Shown here: piece after piece, positions 1 to 8,596 of the stretch
Layout of the letters: each line of letters opens with the position of its first letter
Numbering within the stretch: the first letter of the stretch is position 1
From: Phascolarctobacterium faecium DSM 14760
Lineage (GTDB): Bacteria; Bacillota; Negativicutes; Acidaminococcales; Acidaminococcaceae
Assembly (NCBI RefSeq): GCF_003269275.1
Contig: NZ_QLTS01000001.1
Coordinates: 588,672-652,671 of the forward strand
DNA: 64,000 nt
Reading direction: 5' to 3'
Program-made: the position numbers and the translations under genes
The notes under the pieces: model-generated
The model's input: the letters and a program-made list of their open reading frames with translations, nothing else
Database searches by the model: none
Told to the model about the DNA's origin: nothing

Positions 1-878
1 ACAGGCATACTTTCACCGGTCAGCATCGATTCGTCAACACTGGCATGTCCGTCTGTGATCACCCCGTCGACCGGTACCTGATTGCCTGGGTGGACGATAA
101 CTATATCACCAGTCAGTATCGCTTCACGCGGAATCTCTACTTCTCCGCCGTCCTTCCAGATAAAGCCTGTCTTCGGCGCCAGGTTAAGCAGGCTGCTGAT
201 AGCGTGTCCAGCTTCACCTTTCGCACGCAGTTCTAAAAACTTACCACATAAAACAAAGGTCAAAATAGCACCGGCAGACTCAAAATAAAGACTATGGACA
301 GCATGCGGATTTATTCTTGCCAGAACTTCGTATGTTGAATAGCTGCTGTAAATAAACGCAGCCCCCGTACCTAAAGCAACCAGTGTATCCATCGACGGAA
401 CACCATTTTTCAAGCTGATGATACCATTTTTGAAAAACGGACCGCCGGCATACAATATCGGCAGCGTTAACAACAACTGTACAAAAGCATAGACATCACT
501 CATCTGATCCGGATCTATCGGTACAGGCAAAAATTTACCCGGCACCATCGGCGCCATCGCCAAATATAACAGCGGCACAAAAAAGAAAGCCGCCACTTTC
601 AAACGTTTCTTTAAATCAAGGGCATCCTGTTCCGCCCTCTGTTCAGCTGTCGATTCTTCGCCCGGCGCATCATGGACGACACCAAAGCTCATTCTGGTCA
701 CAGCTGCTTCCAGCTGCTCTATCGTCGCCTGATTTTCATCATAACGCACCAACGCCGACTGAGTCGCCAGATTGACTTCCGCTCTGTCGACACCTGGAAC
801 CTTCTTTAAAGAACGTTCCACGCCATTAGAACAGGCAGCACAATGCATTCCTGAAATTTTAATAGTTACTGTTTTCAT
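1..878 (-). CDS. copA: Copper-exporting P-type ATPase, N-terminal part (cut by window edge)
   Basis: The frame is open from the ATG at 878 to the window edge, giving about 292 residues of a normally 740-800-residue pump. Visible in order: an N-terminal heavy-metal-associated domain with GMHCAAC (Cys13, Cys16), a charged linker, hydrophobic segments from about residue 90 to 215, and the start of the actuator domain ending in LTGESMP, the TGE motif needed for dephosphorylation. The CPC channel motif and the DKTGT phosphorylation site lie outside the window. Known role of the family: ATP-driven export of Cu(I) across the inner membrane. It starts only 5 bases after the copZ stop, so the two are co-transcribed. 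Specificity for copper rather than another soft metal is inferred from the HMA motif and the CopZ partner. Confidence 0.9.
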   Translation of the reverse strand, partial: MKTVTIKISGMHCAACSNGVERSLKKVPGVDRAEVNLATQSALVRYDENQATIEQLEAAVTRMSFGVVHDAPGEESTAEQRAEQDALDLKKRLKVAAFFFVPLLYLAMAPMVPGKFLPVPIDPDQMSDVYAFVQLLLTLPILYAGGPFFKNGIISLKNGVPSMDTLVALGTGAAFIYSSYSTYEVLARINPHAVHSLYFESAGAILTFVLCGKFLELRAKGEAGHAISSLLNLAPKTGFIWKDGGEVEIPREAILTGDIVIVHPGNQVPVDGVITDGHASVDESMLTGESMP

Positions 879-883
879 AAGCT

Positions 884-1090
884 TTATTTTTCAACAGTGA
901 AACCAGCTTCTTTTACTGCCATTTCCAACTGCTCCACTGTAGCCGGGGCTTCATATTCTACAACTGCCATGCACTGCTCCAGGTCTACTGCTGCGTGTTT
1001 TACGCCCGGTACATCCTCCAATGCCATTTTTACACTGGCAACACAACCTGCGCACGACATACCAAAAATATACATACTCGATTTTTCCAT
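884..1090 (-). CDS. copZ: Copper chaperone, HMA domain
   Basis: A 68-residue single-domain protein with the metal-binding loop GMSCAGC (Cys13, Cys16) and the ferredoxin-like HMA pattern, ending in a GFTVEK strand. Family role: carries Cu(I) in the cytosol and hands it to the HMA domain of CopA or to a copper-sensing repressor. A GGAGG site lies just upstream of the ATG. It is the first gene of a copZ-copA pair and is preceded by a promoter that overlaps an inverted repeat. The extra cysteine at residue 40 is outside the usual motif. No copper repressor gene is present in the visible part. Confidence 0.88.
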   Translation of the reverse strand: MEKSSMYIFGMSCAGCVASVKMALEDVPGVKHAAVDLEQCMAVVEYEAPATVEQLEMAVKEAGFTVEK

Positions 1091-1287
1091 AATTTATGCC
1101 TCCATTTCGGAATTTGATCCAGTGCTGCCAGTAAAATCGACAGCTTAAATTTTAAGGTTAGCAAAAACTGCCCCTCTACATCTTATAACTCAATCTTAAC
1201 AACCTGTACAGGCTTTGTCAAATAATAACTCTACCTTACAGAAGCTTGAAATTATACGCAGCAGGCAGCAATTCATTCCTTAAATCT

Positions 1288-1316
1288 ATTATAACATATG
1301 AGTCGTTATTCATATA
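1288..1316 (-). promoter_or_regulatory. copZ promoter with ArsR/SmtB-like inverted repeat
   Basis: A perfect minus-strand TATAAT sits at 1288-1293. Between it and a poor -35 region lies an inverted repeat, ATATGAGT-N4-ATTCATAT on the plus strand (1296-1315), seven of eight positions symmetrical. This resembles operators of ArsR/SmtB-type metal sensors in sequence and position, so metal-relieved repression of copZ-copA is plausible. The promoter is about 200 bases from the gene; the intervening 1091-1287 shows no other gene or clear structure. Assignment to a regulator is inference. Confidence 0.45.
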
Positions 1317-1422
1317 TATTTTTCTGCAAAACCTTTGTGAATTATTTTTCTGACTGCCGCATTATTACCACATTTACCTGCTTTTTCTAACTGTCCTGCT
1401 TTATTTTTCAACTTCTGTCTAT

Positions 1423-1450
1423 TTTACACAAACCAGTTTTGTTTTATACT
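1423..1450 (+). promoter_or_regulatory. Promoter of the ECF S-component gene
   Basis: TTTACA (1423-1428), a 16-base spacer and TATACT (1445-1450) precede the plus-strand gene by about 35 bases. The short leader leaves no room for a riboswitch, which some S-component genes carry. Confidence 0.6.
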
Positions 1451-1485
1451 ATATTTTGTAGATTTAACTGAAGAGGGTGTTTTTT

Positions 1486-2058
1486 ATGCGTAATGACAAT
1501 ATTACAAGGCTGACACTGGCAGGTATGTTTGCAGCTTTGGCTTTCGTTTGTTTTACTTATCTGCGGATCGAGATCCCCATGGGTGGCGGTATGACCGGCA
1601 AAATTTATATCGGTCATGCTTTTATCCTCCTGTCTGCTCTGATTCTGGGGGCAAAATACGGAGCGCTTACAGGTGCAATAGGTCTGTCACTGGCAGACAT
1701 TTTAGCCGGTTATACCACATCAGCACCGCCGACTTTTTTAGCCAAATTTCTATTGGGACTGGCGGTAGCCTTTATTGCTCATAAAGTTTTTAATCTGGCT
1801 GCGGCAGATGACAAAAAAGCGACTAAGATCGTAACTATAGCGGCTGTTTTCGGCTGCCTGGTCAATGTTATTACCGAACCGCTGATTCGCTATGGCTTTA
1901 AAGTCTTCGTTTTAGGACTTCCGCACCAGATAGCCTATCTATCTGCAATTAACTGTGCTGTTTCCATGGCGGTAAGCGCTGTGCCCTCTGTTATTTTAGC
2001 AGTTTTCCTGTATAAAGCAGTGCAGCATAGTATCCTGAAAAGCTATAAATTTGTTTAA
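1486..2058 (+). CDS. ECF transporter S component (substrate-binding membrane subunit)
   Basis: A 190-residue, highly hydrophobic protein with about six membrane segments, small Gly/Ala-rich helices and a short loop containing APPTFLAK, typical of vitamin-capturing S components (the riboflavin/ECF S-component superfamily, probably Pfam PF07155). Such proteins bind a vitamin or metabolite and dock with a shared energizing module EcfA-EcfA'-EcfT; that module is encoded at 6.9-9.4 kb in this window. The ATG at 1486 was chosen over the in-frame GTG at 1477 because AGAGGG lies 8 bases before it. The substrate cannot be read from sequence. It is one of very few plus-strand genes here and stands alone between its own promoter and terminator. 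Confidence 0.75.
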   Translation: MRNDNITRLTLAGMFAALAFVCFTYLRIEIPMGGGMTGKIYIGHAFILLSALILGAKYGALTGAIGLSLADILAGYTTSAPPTFLAKFLLGLAVAFIAHKVFNLAAADDKKATKIVTIAAVFGCLVNVITEPLIRYGFKVFVLGLPHQIAYLSAINCAVSMAVSAVPSVILAVFLYKAVQHSILKSYKFV

Positions 2059-2084
2059 CCTTACATTCACAATACCCCTAAAAA

Positions 2085-2126
2085 AATGAAGGCCGCTGCT
2101 TGTTAAAAGCAGCGGCCTTCATTTTT
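2085..2126. terminator. Bidirectional intrinsic terminator
   Basis: A 17-bp perfect stem (2085-2101 with 2107-2123), loop of 5, with A-run before and T-run after. It separates the convergent plus-strand S-component gene and the minus-strand hypothetical gene and can serve both. Confidence 0.9.
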
Positions 2127-2156
2127 AATAATCATTGTTTTATTTTAATCTATCAT

Positions 2157-2639
2157 TTACAGCAATAACAGCAGTCCTGCAAGGGAAACTAACGAAATAC
2201 AGCCTGCGACAACTTTTTTCATGCAGGAAATCTTCTTCTCCCTGCTCTGAGCAGGCTCACATAAAGCTGCTTTTTCTTTAGCTGAAGCATCAATAAACGC
2301 TTTAGCATAATATCCATCCAACTCAAGCAAACTGTATTCCCCATTCTCAAATTGAACGGCCAGCTGATACACAGATGCTTTAGGAGGTTTTAACACTGCC
2401 CCCATGAGCTCCTGACCATATTCTTCTGTCATCCCTTCAAGTGCACAATCAGACTTTCCTGCAAAAGCATCTTTGATAGCTTCATCAGTTACAAATTCCC
2501 ACGTATGAATTGTTTCTTTGCTGATGATAATTCCTTCATCAGGTTCTTTAAAATGCATCTTCGTTACGATCATACAAACTGGATTTAAGAAAACAGCACT
2601 GCCAGACAGATGCCCCAGGATCACTTTATTTTTAGCCAT
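2157..2639 (-). CDS. Hypothetical protein with C-terminal membrane anchor
   Basis: A 160-residue protein I do not recognise. Residues 1 to about 135 look soluble and mixed alpha/beta with an acidic bias; residues about 138-160 form one hydrophobic helix that ends the chain (CISLVSLAGLLLLL), after a basic KK stretch, which fits a tail-anchored inner-membrane protein facing the cytosol. No signal peptide and no repeated motif. AAGGATG precedes the ATG at good spacing. It is a single-gene unit between two strong terminators, downstream of leuA, with no context that suggests a task. Confidence 0.7.
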   Translation of the reverse strand: MAKNKVILGHLSGSAVFLNPVCMIVTKMHFKEPDEGIIISKETIHTWEFVTDEAIKDAFAGKSDCALEGMTEEYGQELMGAVLKPPKASVYQLAVQFENGEYSLLELDGYYAKAFIDASAKEKAALCEPAQSREKKISCMKKVVAGCISLVSLAGLLLLL

Positions 2640-2816
2640 AAAATTTTCATCCTTCTTTACGACAGATTTTTACTATCATTACAGACTTGGCAATTTACAC
2701 TTTCTCCCCTTCTTCCTGTTATTGATCCGTAATTTTCTCTGCTATTGCTGCTGTTTATTTCTAGCTTTGCGGCAAAGCTCCTGCCTGCCTCCTTTCACTT
2801 TTACACGAAATTTACG

Positions 2817-2851
2817 ACAAAAGGCACAGTACTTTATCAGTACTGTGCCTT
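2817..2851 (-). terminator. leuA terminator
   Basis: A 13-bp perfect stem (2821-2833 with 2839-2851) and, on the minus strand, a following TTTTG. It lies about 65 bases beyond the leuA stop. The stretch 2640-2816 holds no gene that I can support. Confidence 0.85.
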
Positions 2852-2916
2852 TATCTGCAAGATAACCAAACTACGCCTGTCTTAATATTTTTTATCTGAT
2901 TTTTACACCGCTCTGA

Positions 2917-4599
2917 TTATTTCTCAGCTCTGTTAATAGCGCATAGGATACCCAAAAGCGCAGCTACGTTGATATTACTGTCGATACCAACACCAAAGAT
3001 ATGTCCATTACCGGGAATCTTCAGTTCTATGTAACAAATACCCTTCGCGTCAGAACCGCGGGAAATAGCATGTTCGTGATAATTAACAAATTCATAGCCC
3101 TCTACGCCGATTCCTGCCAGCGCCTGGAAGAATGAATCTATCGGGCCGTTGCCGACACCGGCAACTTCTTTCATATCACCACAAACATCGATTTTACCTT
3201 CAAAACGAGTATGTGTAGTGCCATCCAACTCCCGTTGTTCCAGGAAGCTGTGGGAAGCCAGTTTGTATTTACCATCAAACTCTACATATTCACGGTTAAA
3301 CAAGTCAACGATCTGTTCTTCCTTCAATTCATCACCAAAAGCATCGGAAGCAGCCTTCACAATATTGCCAAATTCAGGATGCATTTCCTTCGGCAGCCTG
3401 TAACCGACAGCATGCTGCAGCACAAAAGCTGCGCCGCCTTTACCGGATTGGCTGTTGATACGGATAACAGGTTCGTATTCACGGCTCAGATCAGCAGGAT
3501 TGATCGGAAGATACGGTACTTCCCAATAAGGAGTATCGCTTTCCGCCATATATTCGTAACCCTTACGTATAGCATCCTGATGCGAACCGGAGAACGCGGT
3601 AAACGCCAATTCACCCGCATAAGGCTGACGCTCGGGCACCTTCATCTTGGTACAGGCCTCATAAATTTTTTTGACCGCCAGAATATTGGAAAAATCAAGC
3701 TCCGGATCAACGCCCTGAGTATACATATTCAAAGCAACTGTCACAATATCAAGATTGCCAGTGCGCTCGCCGTTGCCAAACAATGTTCCTTCGATGCGGT
3801 CTGCTCCGCCCAGCAGGGCAAGTTCAGCCGCAGCAACACCTGTCCCGCGGTCATTATGCGGATGAATGCTGATAATAGCAGCTTCCCTGTTTTTCATCTT
3901 AGTACAGAAATATTCGATCTGATCCGCATATGTGTTCGGCGTTGACATTTCCACTGTTGAAGGCAGATTCAGAATGATCGGGTTCTCATTCGTTGCCCCC
4001 AGGGTTTCCATTACCGCCTCGCATATTTCAATAGCAAAATCGATCTCAGTACCGGTAAAGCTTTCAGGAGAATATTCATACCGAATATTCATACCGCTGC
4101 TGGCAATTTCTTCCTCCGTCAGCTGACGGATAAGTTTTGCACCCTCCACTGCGATCTTGATAATGCCTGGCATATCTTCTTTAAATACGACCTTCCTCTG
4201 TAAGGTAGAGGTAGAATTATAAAAATGTACGATAACGTTTTTAGCGCCTTTAACTGCTTCAAAAGTTTTTTTGATCAGTTCCGGACGCGCCTGTACCAGT
4301 ACCTGAATCGTTACATCATCGGGAATATGATGCCCTTCGATCAAAGTGCGCAGGATCTCATATTCGGTTTCAGATGCAGACGGAAAACCAACTTCTATTT
4401 CTTTAAAGCCAATATCTACCAGAGTCTTCAACATCAGCAGCTTTTCTTCCAGCTGCATCGGCGTAACCAAAGCCTGATTCCCGTCGCGCAGGTCAACACT
4501 GCACCAAATCGGCGCCTTGGTAATAGTTTTATTCGGCCATTGGCGATTCGGCCACTGGAGCGGCTGAAAAGGAATATACTGTTTACTTGCTTGTTTCAT
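2917..4599 (-). CDS. leuA: 2-isopropylmalate synthase
   Basis: A 560-residue enzyme of the longer LeuA type. It condenses acetyl-CoA with 2-oxoisovalerate in the first committed step of leucine synthesis. Visible: the DRE-TIM barrel start VDLRDGNQ (about residues 35-42), the metal-binding HPHND loop in mid-barrel, FGNGERTGN, and a C-terminal allosteric LeuA-dimer domain from about residue 440 with VGNGPIDSFFQAL, which in this family senses leucine. GGAGG precedes the ATG. It is a single-gene unit controlled by a T-box leader just upstream; the other leu genes are not in the window. Confidence 0.95.
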   Translation of the reverse strand: MKQASKQYIPFQPLQWPNRQWPNKTITKAPIWCSVDLRDGNQALVTPMQLEEKLLMLKTLVDIGFKEIEVGFPSASETEYEILRTLIEGHHIPDDVTIQVLVQARPELIKKTFEAVKGAKNVIVHFYNSTSTLQRKVVFKEDMPGIIKIAVEGAKLIRQLTEEEIASSGMNIRYEYSPESFTGTEIDFAIEICEAVMETLGATNENPIILNLPSTVEMSTPNTYADQIEYFCTKMKNREAAIISIHPHNDRGTGVAAAELALLGGADRIEGTLFGNGERTGNLDIVTVALNMYTQGVDPELDFSNILAVKKIYEACTKMKVPERQPYAGELAFTAFSGSHQDAIRKGYEYMAESDTPYWEVPYLPINPADLSREYEPVIRINSQSGKGGAAFVLQHAVGYRLPKEMHPEFGNIVKAASDAFGDELKEEQIVDLFNREYVEFDGKYKLASHSFLEQRELDGTTHTRFEGKIDVCGDMKEVAGVGNGPIDSFFQALAGIGVEGYEFVNYHEHAISRGSDAKGICYIELKIPGNGHIFGVGIDSNINVAALLGILCAINRAEK

Positions 4600-4658
4600 A
4601 AATATTTGCCTCCAATCTGTTTATGCCGGCGCAGCGGCCCAACTTCGGAAGCGGAAAT

Positions 4659-4935
4659 AAAAAATCCCCGCTCCCTACGATAAATGCATAGGGGCGAGGA
4701 ACTGTTCTCCACGCGGTACCACCCTAATTCAGCTGCCAAGCAGCCCTCTCAGCCTCAAACAAGGCCCAGGCGTTTAACGTTGCCACACGTTCTGCTCTAC
4801 ATATCAAGCAGACAACTCCGGGATGAGCTATACATAAAACTTTTGCCATCGACTTGCACCAACCGTCGACTCTCTTAGGCCTGCCAGTTTTATCTTGTTC
4901 CCTTCACAGTCTTTGAGGTGAAAATTTTTGAATTG
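4659..4935 (-). promoter_or_regulatory. T-box leader of leuA, predicted leucine specifier
   Basis: The minus strand carries the T-box signature AGGGTGGTACCGCG (4711-4725), which pairs with the acceptor end of uncharged tRNA, and a competing terminator, stem 4666-4677 with 4689-4699 followed by TTTTTT. Upstream is a long stem I with the AAGAGAG and GGTTGGTGCAAG elements common to T-boxes. In the specifier region the sequence GCTCATC places a CTC codon at 4825-4827, a leucine codon, in agreement with the downstream gene. Low leucyl-tRNA charging should favour the antiterminator and leuA expression. Specifier placement is by eye. Confidence 0.9.
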
Positions 4936-4944
4936 TTAAAAATT

Positions 4945-4973
4945 ATTATACCTACTTGCCTGATACTTGTCAA
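4945..4973 (-). promoter_or_regulatory. Consensus sigma-A promoter of the leuA T-box transcript
   Basis: TTGACA (4968-4973), 17-base spacer, TATAAT (4945-4950): both hexamers perfect on the minus strand. The next 140 bases to the right, up to the rpsI terminator, are AT-rich and show nothing else. Confidence 0.92.
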
Positions 4974-5117
4974 GAGAAAAAATACGACTCTAAAACGTCA
5001 TCTTTATTAAAATGATTACATAAACTAAATAAAAAGCATACTTTTACTGCATATTATAACAACAGTATTTATTTTTTTAATCCTGTTTAGTTAATTCAAA
5101 GGAGTCTTTTCATATTG

Positions 5118-5152
5118 ACAAAAAGAAAACCCGCACAAATTGTGCGGGTTTT
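5118..5152 (-). terminator. rplM-rpsI operon terminator
   Basis: An 11-bp perfect stem (5126-5136 with 5142-5152), a loop of 5, and a minus-strand T-run (CTTTTTGT) directly after it. It lies 20 bases past the rpsI stop. Confidence 0.9.
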
Positions 5153-5171
5153 GAACTTCTGTTCCCAATGA

Positions 5172-5564
5172 TTAACGTTTCGAGAACTGGCTTGCTTTAC
5201 GCGCTTTTTTAAGACCGTATTTACGACGTTCTTTTTCGCGCGGATCGCGAGTCAGGAAGCCAGCTTTTTTCAAAGCCGGACGATATTCAGCGTCAACGTC
5301 GAGCAAAGCACGAGCGATACCATGACGGATCGCACCTGCCTGACCGGAAATACCGCCGCCAATAACATTTACGAGTACGTCGTATTTGCCTTTGGTTTCA
5401 GTAATTTCAAGCGGTTGGTTAACGATGAGTTCCAATGTTTTCAGACCAAAATAATTGGTCAGCTCACGGCCGTTAATAACGATTTTACCTTCACCCGGAA
5501 CCAGGCGAACGCGAGCAACTGAAGATTTGCGACGACCAGTCGCACTATAAGTAACTACTGCCAT
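5172..5564 (-). CDS. rpsI: 30S ribosomal protein S9
   Basis: 130 residues, the usual length. Begins with the [11 protein letters not shown] segment and ends in a basic tail, [12 protein letters not shown], whose last residues in this family reach the P-site tRNA anticodon loop. It lies 19 bases after rplM, the standard pairing, and ends just before a terminator. AGGAGG precedes the ATG. Confidence 0.97.
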   Translation of the reverse strand: MAVVTYSATGRRKSSVARVRLVPGEGKIVINGRELTNYFGLKTLELIVNQPLEITETKGKYDVLVNVIGGGISGQAGAIRHGIARALLDVDAEYRPALKKAGFLTRDPREKERRKYGLKKARKASQFSKR

Positions 5565-5583
5565 TTACGTTTCCTCCTCCGGA

Positions 5584-6021
5584 TTATCTTACGTTGATTT
5601 CTAAAGTTTCAGGTTTTTGAGCTGCATGCGGGTGTTCAGGACCAGCATATACATGCAGTTTAGTGTAGATCTGGCTGCCAAGGCGATTTTTAGGAATCAT
5701 ACCTTTAACTGCGAGTTCTACCATTTTTACCGGGTTCTTAGCGAGCATATCGCCAGCTTTTGTGTAGCTGTCGCCGCCAAGGTAACCGGAATGACGGAAG
5801 TAAACTTTTTGAACCAGTTTTTTACCGGTCAAAACTACTTTGTCAGCATTGATTACGATTACATGATCTCCGGTATCCATATGCGGAGTAAAAGTCGGTT
5901 TGTGTTTGCCACGAAGGATTTTTGCAACTTCGGCTGCCATGCGGCCAAGAGTTTTATCAGCTGCGTCAACAACGAACCATTTACGTTCGATATTGGACGG
6001 ATTAGCCATAAAAGATTTCAT
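5584..6021 (-). CDS. rplM: 50S ribosomal protein L13
   Basis: 145 residues with the [20 protein letters not shown]-terminus and the [17 protein letters not shown] segment of L13, an early-assembly large-subunit protein. The first ATG (6021) has GGGAGGG 8 bases upstream and fits better than the internal Met5. The gene has its own strong promoter and a leader that may be the L13 autoregulatory RNA. Confidence 0.97.
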   Translation of the reverse strand: MKSFMANPSNIERKWFVVDAADKTLGRMAAEVAKILRGKHKPTFTPHMDTGDHVIVINADKVVLTGKKLVQKVYFRHSGYLGGDSYTKAGDMLAKNPVKMVELAVKGMIPKNRLGSQIYTKLHVYAGPEHPHAAQKPETLEINVR

Positions 6022-6108
6022 CCTTATGTCCCTCCCTAAAGTATTTCCTGTTCGATGTAATTTTATCGTTTCTCTCCGGGGCTAGTGGAGATAGGCGTAA
6101 AATCACGT
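6022..6108 (-). ncRNA. Candidate L13 leader (autoregulatory 5'UTR)
   Basis: The rplM 5'UTR folds into a 9-bp helix, 6057-6065 with 6098-6106 (one G-U pair), enclosing a CTCC/GGAG hairpin. Firmicute rplM-rpsI transcripts often carry an L13-binding leader in this place. The match to the Rfam L13 leader was judged by position and shape only. Confidence 0.5.
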
Positions 6109-6114
6109 ATGTAT

Positions 6115-6143
6115 ATTGTAACCATCTTGACATTTTTTGTCAA
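6115..6143 (-). promoter_or_regulatory. rplM-rpsI promoter
   Basis: TTGACA (6138-6143), 17-base spacer, TACAAT (6115-6120). The -35 hexamer is one arm of a small palindrome (TTGACA-N5-TGTCAA), and it lies only about 13 bases past the truA stop. Confidence 0.88.
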
Positions 6144-6155
6144 GTAAAATCAGGA

Positions 6156-6932
6156 TTATTTTCTGATTTTTTCAATATCTGCCAGAAAATGCGGTATATA
6201 ACCAACATAATCTAAATAAAGTCCCTGAGGAGGCGCCGGGGCAACCTTAAAATGACGCTTGCCTGCTGCAAATTCACTTTTAAATGCAGCAATACTTTTA
6301 GTGCCTTTGCCGACTTCTACCAGATGCCAGACGATATTACGCACCATATGATATAAAAATCCATTACCTTCAATGCAGAATTCCAGTTCTCCCTGCTCTT
6401 TTGGCAGCCATTCAGCGCGGTAAATCGTTTTAACAGGCGAACTTTGCACACTGCCGGCCGAACGGAAAAACGAAAAATCATGTGTTCCCAAAAGCAGCTG
6501 TGCTGCCTCCTGCATCGCTTCAAGCCGCAGATATTCCCGCATTTGCCAGACATAGTTACGCAGGAAAGGGTCCGCATGTTTATTCTGCACTATGCGATAA
6601 CAATAACGTTTCCAACAAGCGCTGTATCTGGCATGAAAGCCTTCGTCAGCTTCCTCAGCCTGCCAAAGCACGATATCCTTCGGCAGGATTCCTGCACAGG
6701 CCTTTAAAAGATTCTCCAATGGAATACTACCGCTGGTTGTCAGCGACACTACCTGCCCCCGTGCATGCACACCCGTATCAGTACGTCCAGAACCGGCTGT
6801 AACGATTTTTTCGCCGCAGAGCAAGGATAGTTTCTCTTCAAGCACCTGCTGCACTGTAAGAGCATTAGTCTGCTTCTGAAAACCATGGTAATTAGTGCCG
6901 TCATAAGCCACTGTTAATTTCAGAGTACGCAT
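6156..6932 (-). CDS. truA: tRNA pseudouridine(38-40) synthase
   Basis: 258 residues with the catalytic block GRTDTGVHARGQVV (the Asp is the nucleophile), the NYVWQMRE region and a C-terminal YHMVRNIV motif. TruA isomerises uridines 38-40 in tRNA anticodon stems. The start overlaps the ecfT stop by 13 bases, so it is the last gene of the ecfA1-ecfA2-ecfT-truA operon, a common Firmicute order. The rplM promoter follows immediately. Confidence 0.96.
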   Translation of the reverse strand: MRTLKLTVAYDGTNYHGFQKQTNALTVQQVLEEKLSLLCGEKIVTAGSGRTDTGVHARGQVVSLTTSGSIPLENLLKACAGILPKDIVLWQAEEADEGFHARYSACWKRYCYRIVQNKHADPFLRNYVWQMREYLRLEAMQEAAQLLLGTHDFSFFRSAGSVQSSPVKTIYRAEWLPKEQGELEFCIEGNGFLYHMVRNIVWHLVEVGKGTKSIAAFKSEFAAGKRHFKVAPAPPQGLYLDYVGYIPHFLADIEKIRK

Positions 6933-7738
6933 AACGCGTTCCCCCAGCGAATAAACGCCATCAGACCAATCAAAACAAACACTGTCGCTAATGCCGCATA
7001 GTCACGTCCATAATAAACGAGCTCGTGCATACGGCTGCGTCCTTCTCCACCGCGATAACAACGTGCTTCCATTGCTACCGCCAGATCATCGGCACGTCTG
7101 AACGCACTGATAAAAAGAGGTATCAAAAGCGGCAGCATATTTTTGGCTCTCTGCATCAGATTGCCGCTGGAAAAATCAGCCCCGCGCGCGGTCTGTGCCT
7201 TCATAATCCTGTCTGTTTCCTCAAGCAGCGTAGGTATAAACCGTAAGGCGATCGTCATCATCATTGCCAGCTCATGCGCTGGTACGCCAAAACGTTTAAA
7301 TGGGCGCAGCAGAGCCTCTATCCCGTCAGTCAAAACTATTGGTGAAGTCGTAAATGTCAGTATCGAAGAAATCAGCAGCAGCAGAATCAGACGCATCGAC
7401 ATTTTCAGGCCCATTTCCAGACCTTCCTGCGTTACTTTAAAAAATTTCCAGGAAAAAATTACATTTTCACCCTGCCCTGTAAACATATGTATTACCATTG
7501 TCAGAACAATGATGATCCACAGCGGCTTTATTGATTTTAGAACCAGCATCAGCGGCAGACGTGATAAAAGAATAATCAAAAATACGAAACCCCAAAGTAT
7601 TCCATAAGATACGGCTCCTGAGGCCAGAAAAATAGCGACAATGAAAAATAATGTTATCAGTATCTTCGTCCGCGGGTCCAACTTATGAATCAGAGAATTT
7701 CCCGGGTAATATTGTCCAAGCGCAATGTCAGTCAGCAT
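6920..7738 (-). CDS. ecfT: ECF transporter energy-coupling membrane subunit
   Basis: 272 residues with about five to six membrane helices and a long cytoplasmic segment carrying two coupling-helix motifs, KAQTARGAD (about 182-190) and AMEARCYRG (about 222-230). These Ala-Arg-Gly-type motifs contact the two EcfA ATPases in this family. It directly follows ecfA2 without a gap. With EcfA1/EcfA2 it forms the shared module that drives vitamin uptake for many S components, plausibly including the one at 1.5-2.1 kb. Confidence 0.95.
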   Translation of the reverse strand: MLTDIALGQYYPGNSLIHKLDPRTKILITLFFIVAIFLASGAVSYGILWGFVFLIILLSRLPLMLVLKSIKPLWIIIVLTMVIHMFTGQGENVIFSWKFFKVTQEGLEMGLKMSMRLILLLLISSILTFTTSPIVLTDGIEALLRPFKRFGVPAHELAMMMTIALRFIPTLLEETDRIMKAQTARGADFSSGNLMQRAKNMLPLLIPLFISAFRRADDLAVAMEARCYRGGEGRSRMHELVYYGRDYAALATVFVLIGLMAFIRWGNALCVL

Positions 7739-8596
7739 TTATTTCAACCCCTTTGCTGTTTTGATCTGCGCTTCCAGTGCTTCCGCAGTCATGGTATCCG
7801 CCTGGATTTCCATCCCGCGTGCACGCAGTTCATCACTGAGTTTAAAAAGCTGCGGTACGTCCATGCTTACCGCCAAAAGTTCATTTTTATGATTTTGATA
7901 AATTTCAGCAGGACTTCCGTCTAAAATGACGCGTCCACCGGAAATAACCAGCAGCCGGTTACTGTAACGGGCTGCTTCTTCCATACTGTGCGTAACTAAA
8001 ATCACAGCCATCCGGCGTTTTTTATACAAAGCCATGATTTCTGCAAAAACAGCATCACGTGAACGCGGATCAAGTCCGGCAGAAGGTTCGTCTAAAATCA
8101 GATAATCAGGATCCATTGCTATTACCCCGGCAATCGCCACGCGGCGCATTTGTCCTCCGGAAAGCTGAAACGGAGACCGGCTGGCAAAGGTTTCAAAATC
8201 CAAACCCACAAATCTCATCGCGTCTTGGACCTGCTGCTTAACCTCATTCTCCTGCATCCCCTTATTCCGCGGTCCAAATGCAATATCCTCAAAAACAGTT
8301 TCAGCAAAAATCTGATGTTCAGGATATTGGAAAACCATACCAACCTGGTGTCTTGCTTTTTTTACGGCTTCACCTTTGCCGCTGATATCCAGTCCATCAA
8401 TCGTTACTTTACCTGCCGACGGTTTTAAAAGACCATTCAGATGCTGCACTAAAGTCGATTTTCCGCTGCCGGTATGCCCGATCACAGCCACAAACTCTCC
8501 TTTGTCCACAGTCAGCGAAACACCTTGCAGCGCTTTGCGTTCGTAGGGTGTTTTAGCCATATATGTAAATTCTACGTTTTCTAATGTTATCGGCAT
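7739..8596 (-). CDS. ecfA2: ECF transporter ATPase EcfA2
   Basis: 285 residues of ABC ATPase: Walker A GHTGSGKST, Q-loop in VGMVFQYPEHQIF, signature LSGGQMRRVAI, Walker B YLILDEPSAGLD and the switch His in LVTHSMEEA. The C-terminal extension is typical for EcfA subunits. It overlaps ecfA1 by 10 bases. It hydrolyses ATP as a heterodimer with EcfA1 at the inner face of the membrane. Confidence 0.95.
   Translation of the reverse strand: MPITLENVEFTYMAKTPYERKALQGVSLTVDKGEFVAVIGHTGSGKSTLVQHLNGLLKPSAGKVTIDGLDISGKGEAVKKARHQVGMVFQYPEHQIFAETVFEDIAFGPRNKGMQENEVKQQVQDAMRFVGLDFETFASRSPFQLSGGQMRRVAIAGVIAMDPDYLILDEPSAGLDPRSRDAVFAEIMALYKKRRMAVILVTHSMEEAARYSNRLLVISGGRVILDGSPAEIYQNHKNELLAVSMDVPQLFKLSDELRARGMEIQADTMTAEALEAQIKTAKGLK

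Noticed and set aside
884..1148. Plus-strand frame of 83 codons opposite copZ
   Set aside because: Shadow of copZ; the HMA protein on the minus strand explains the sequence.
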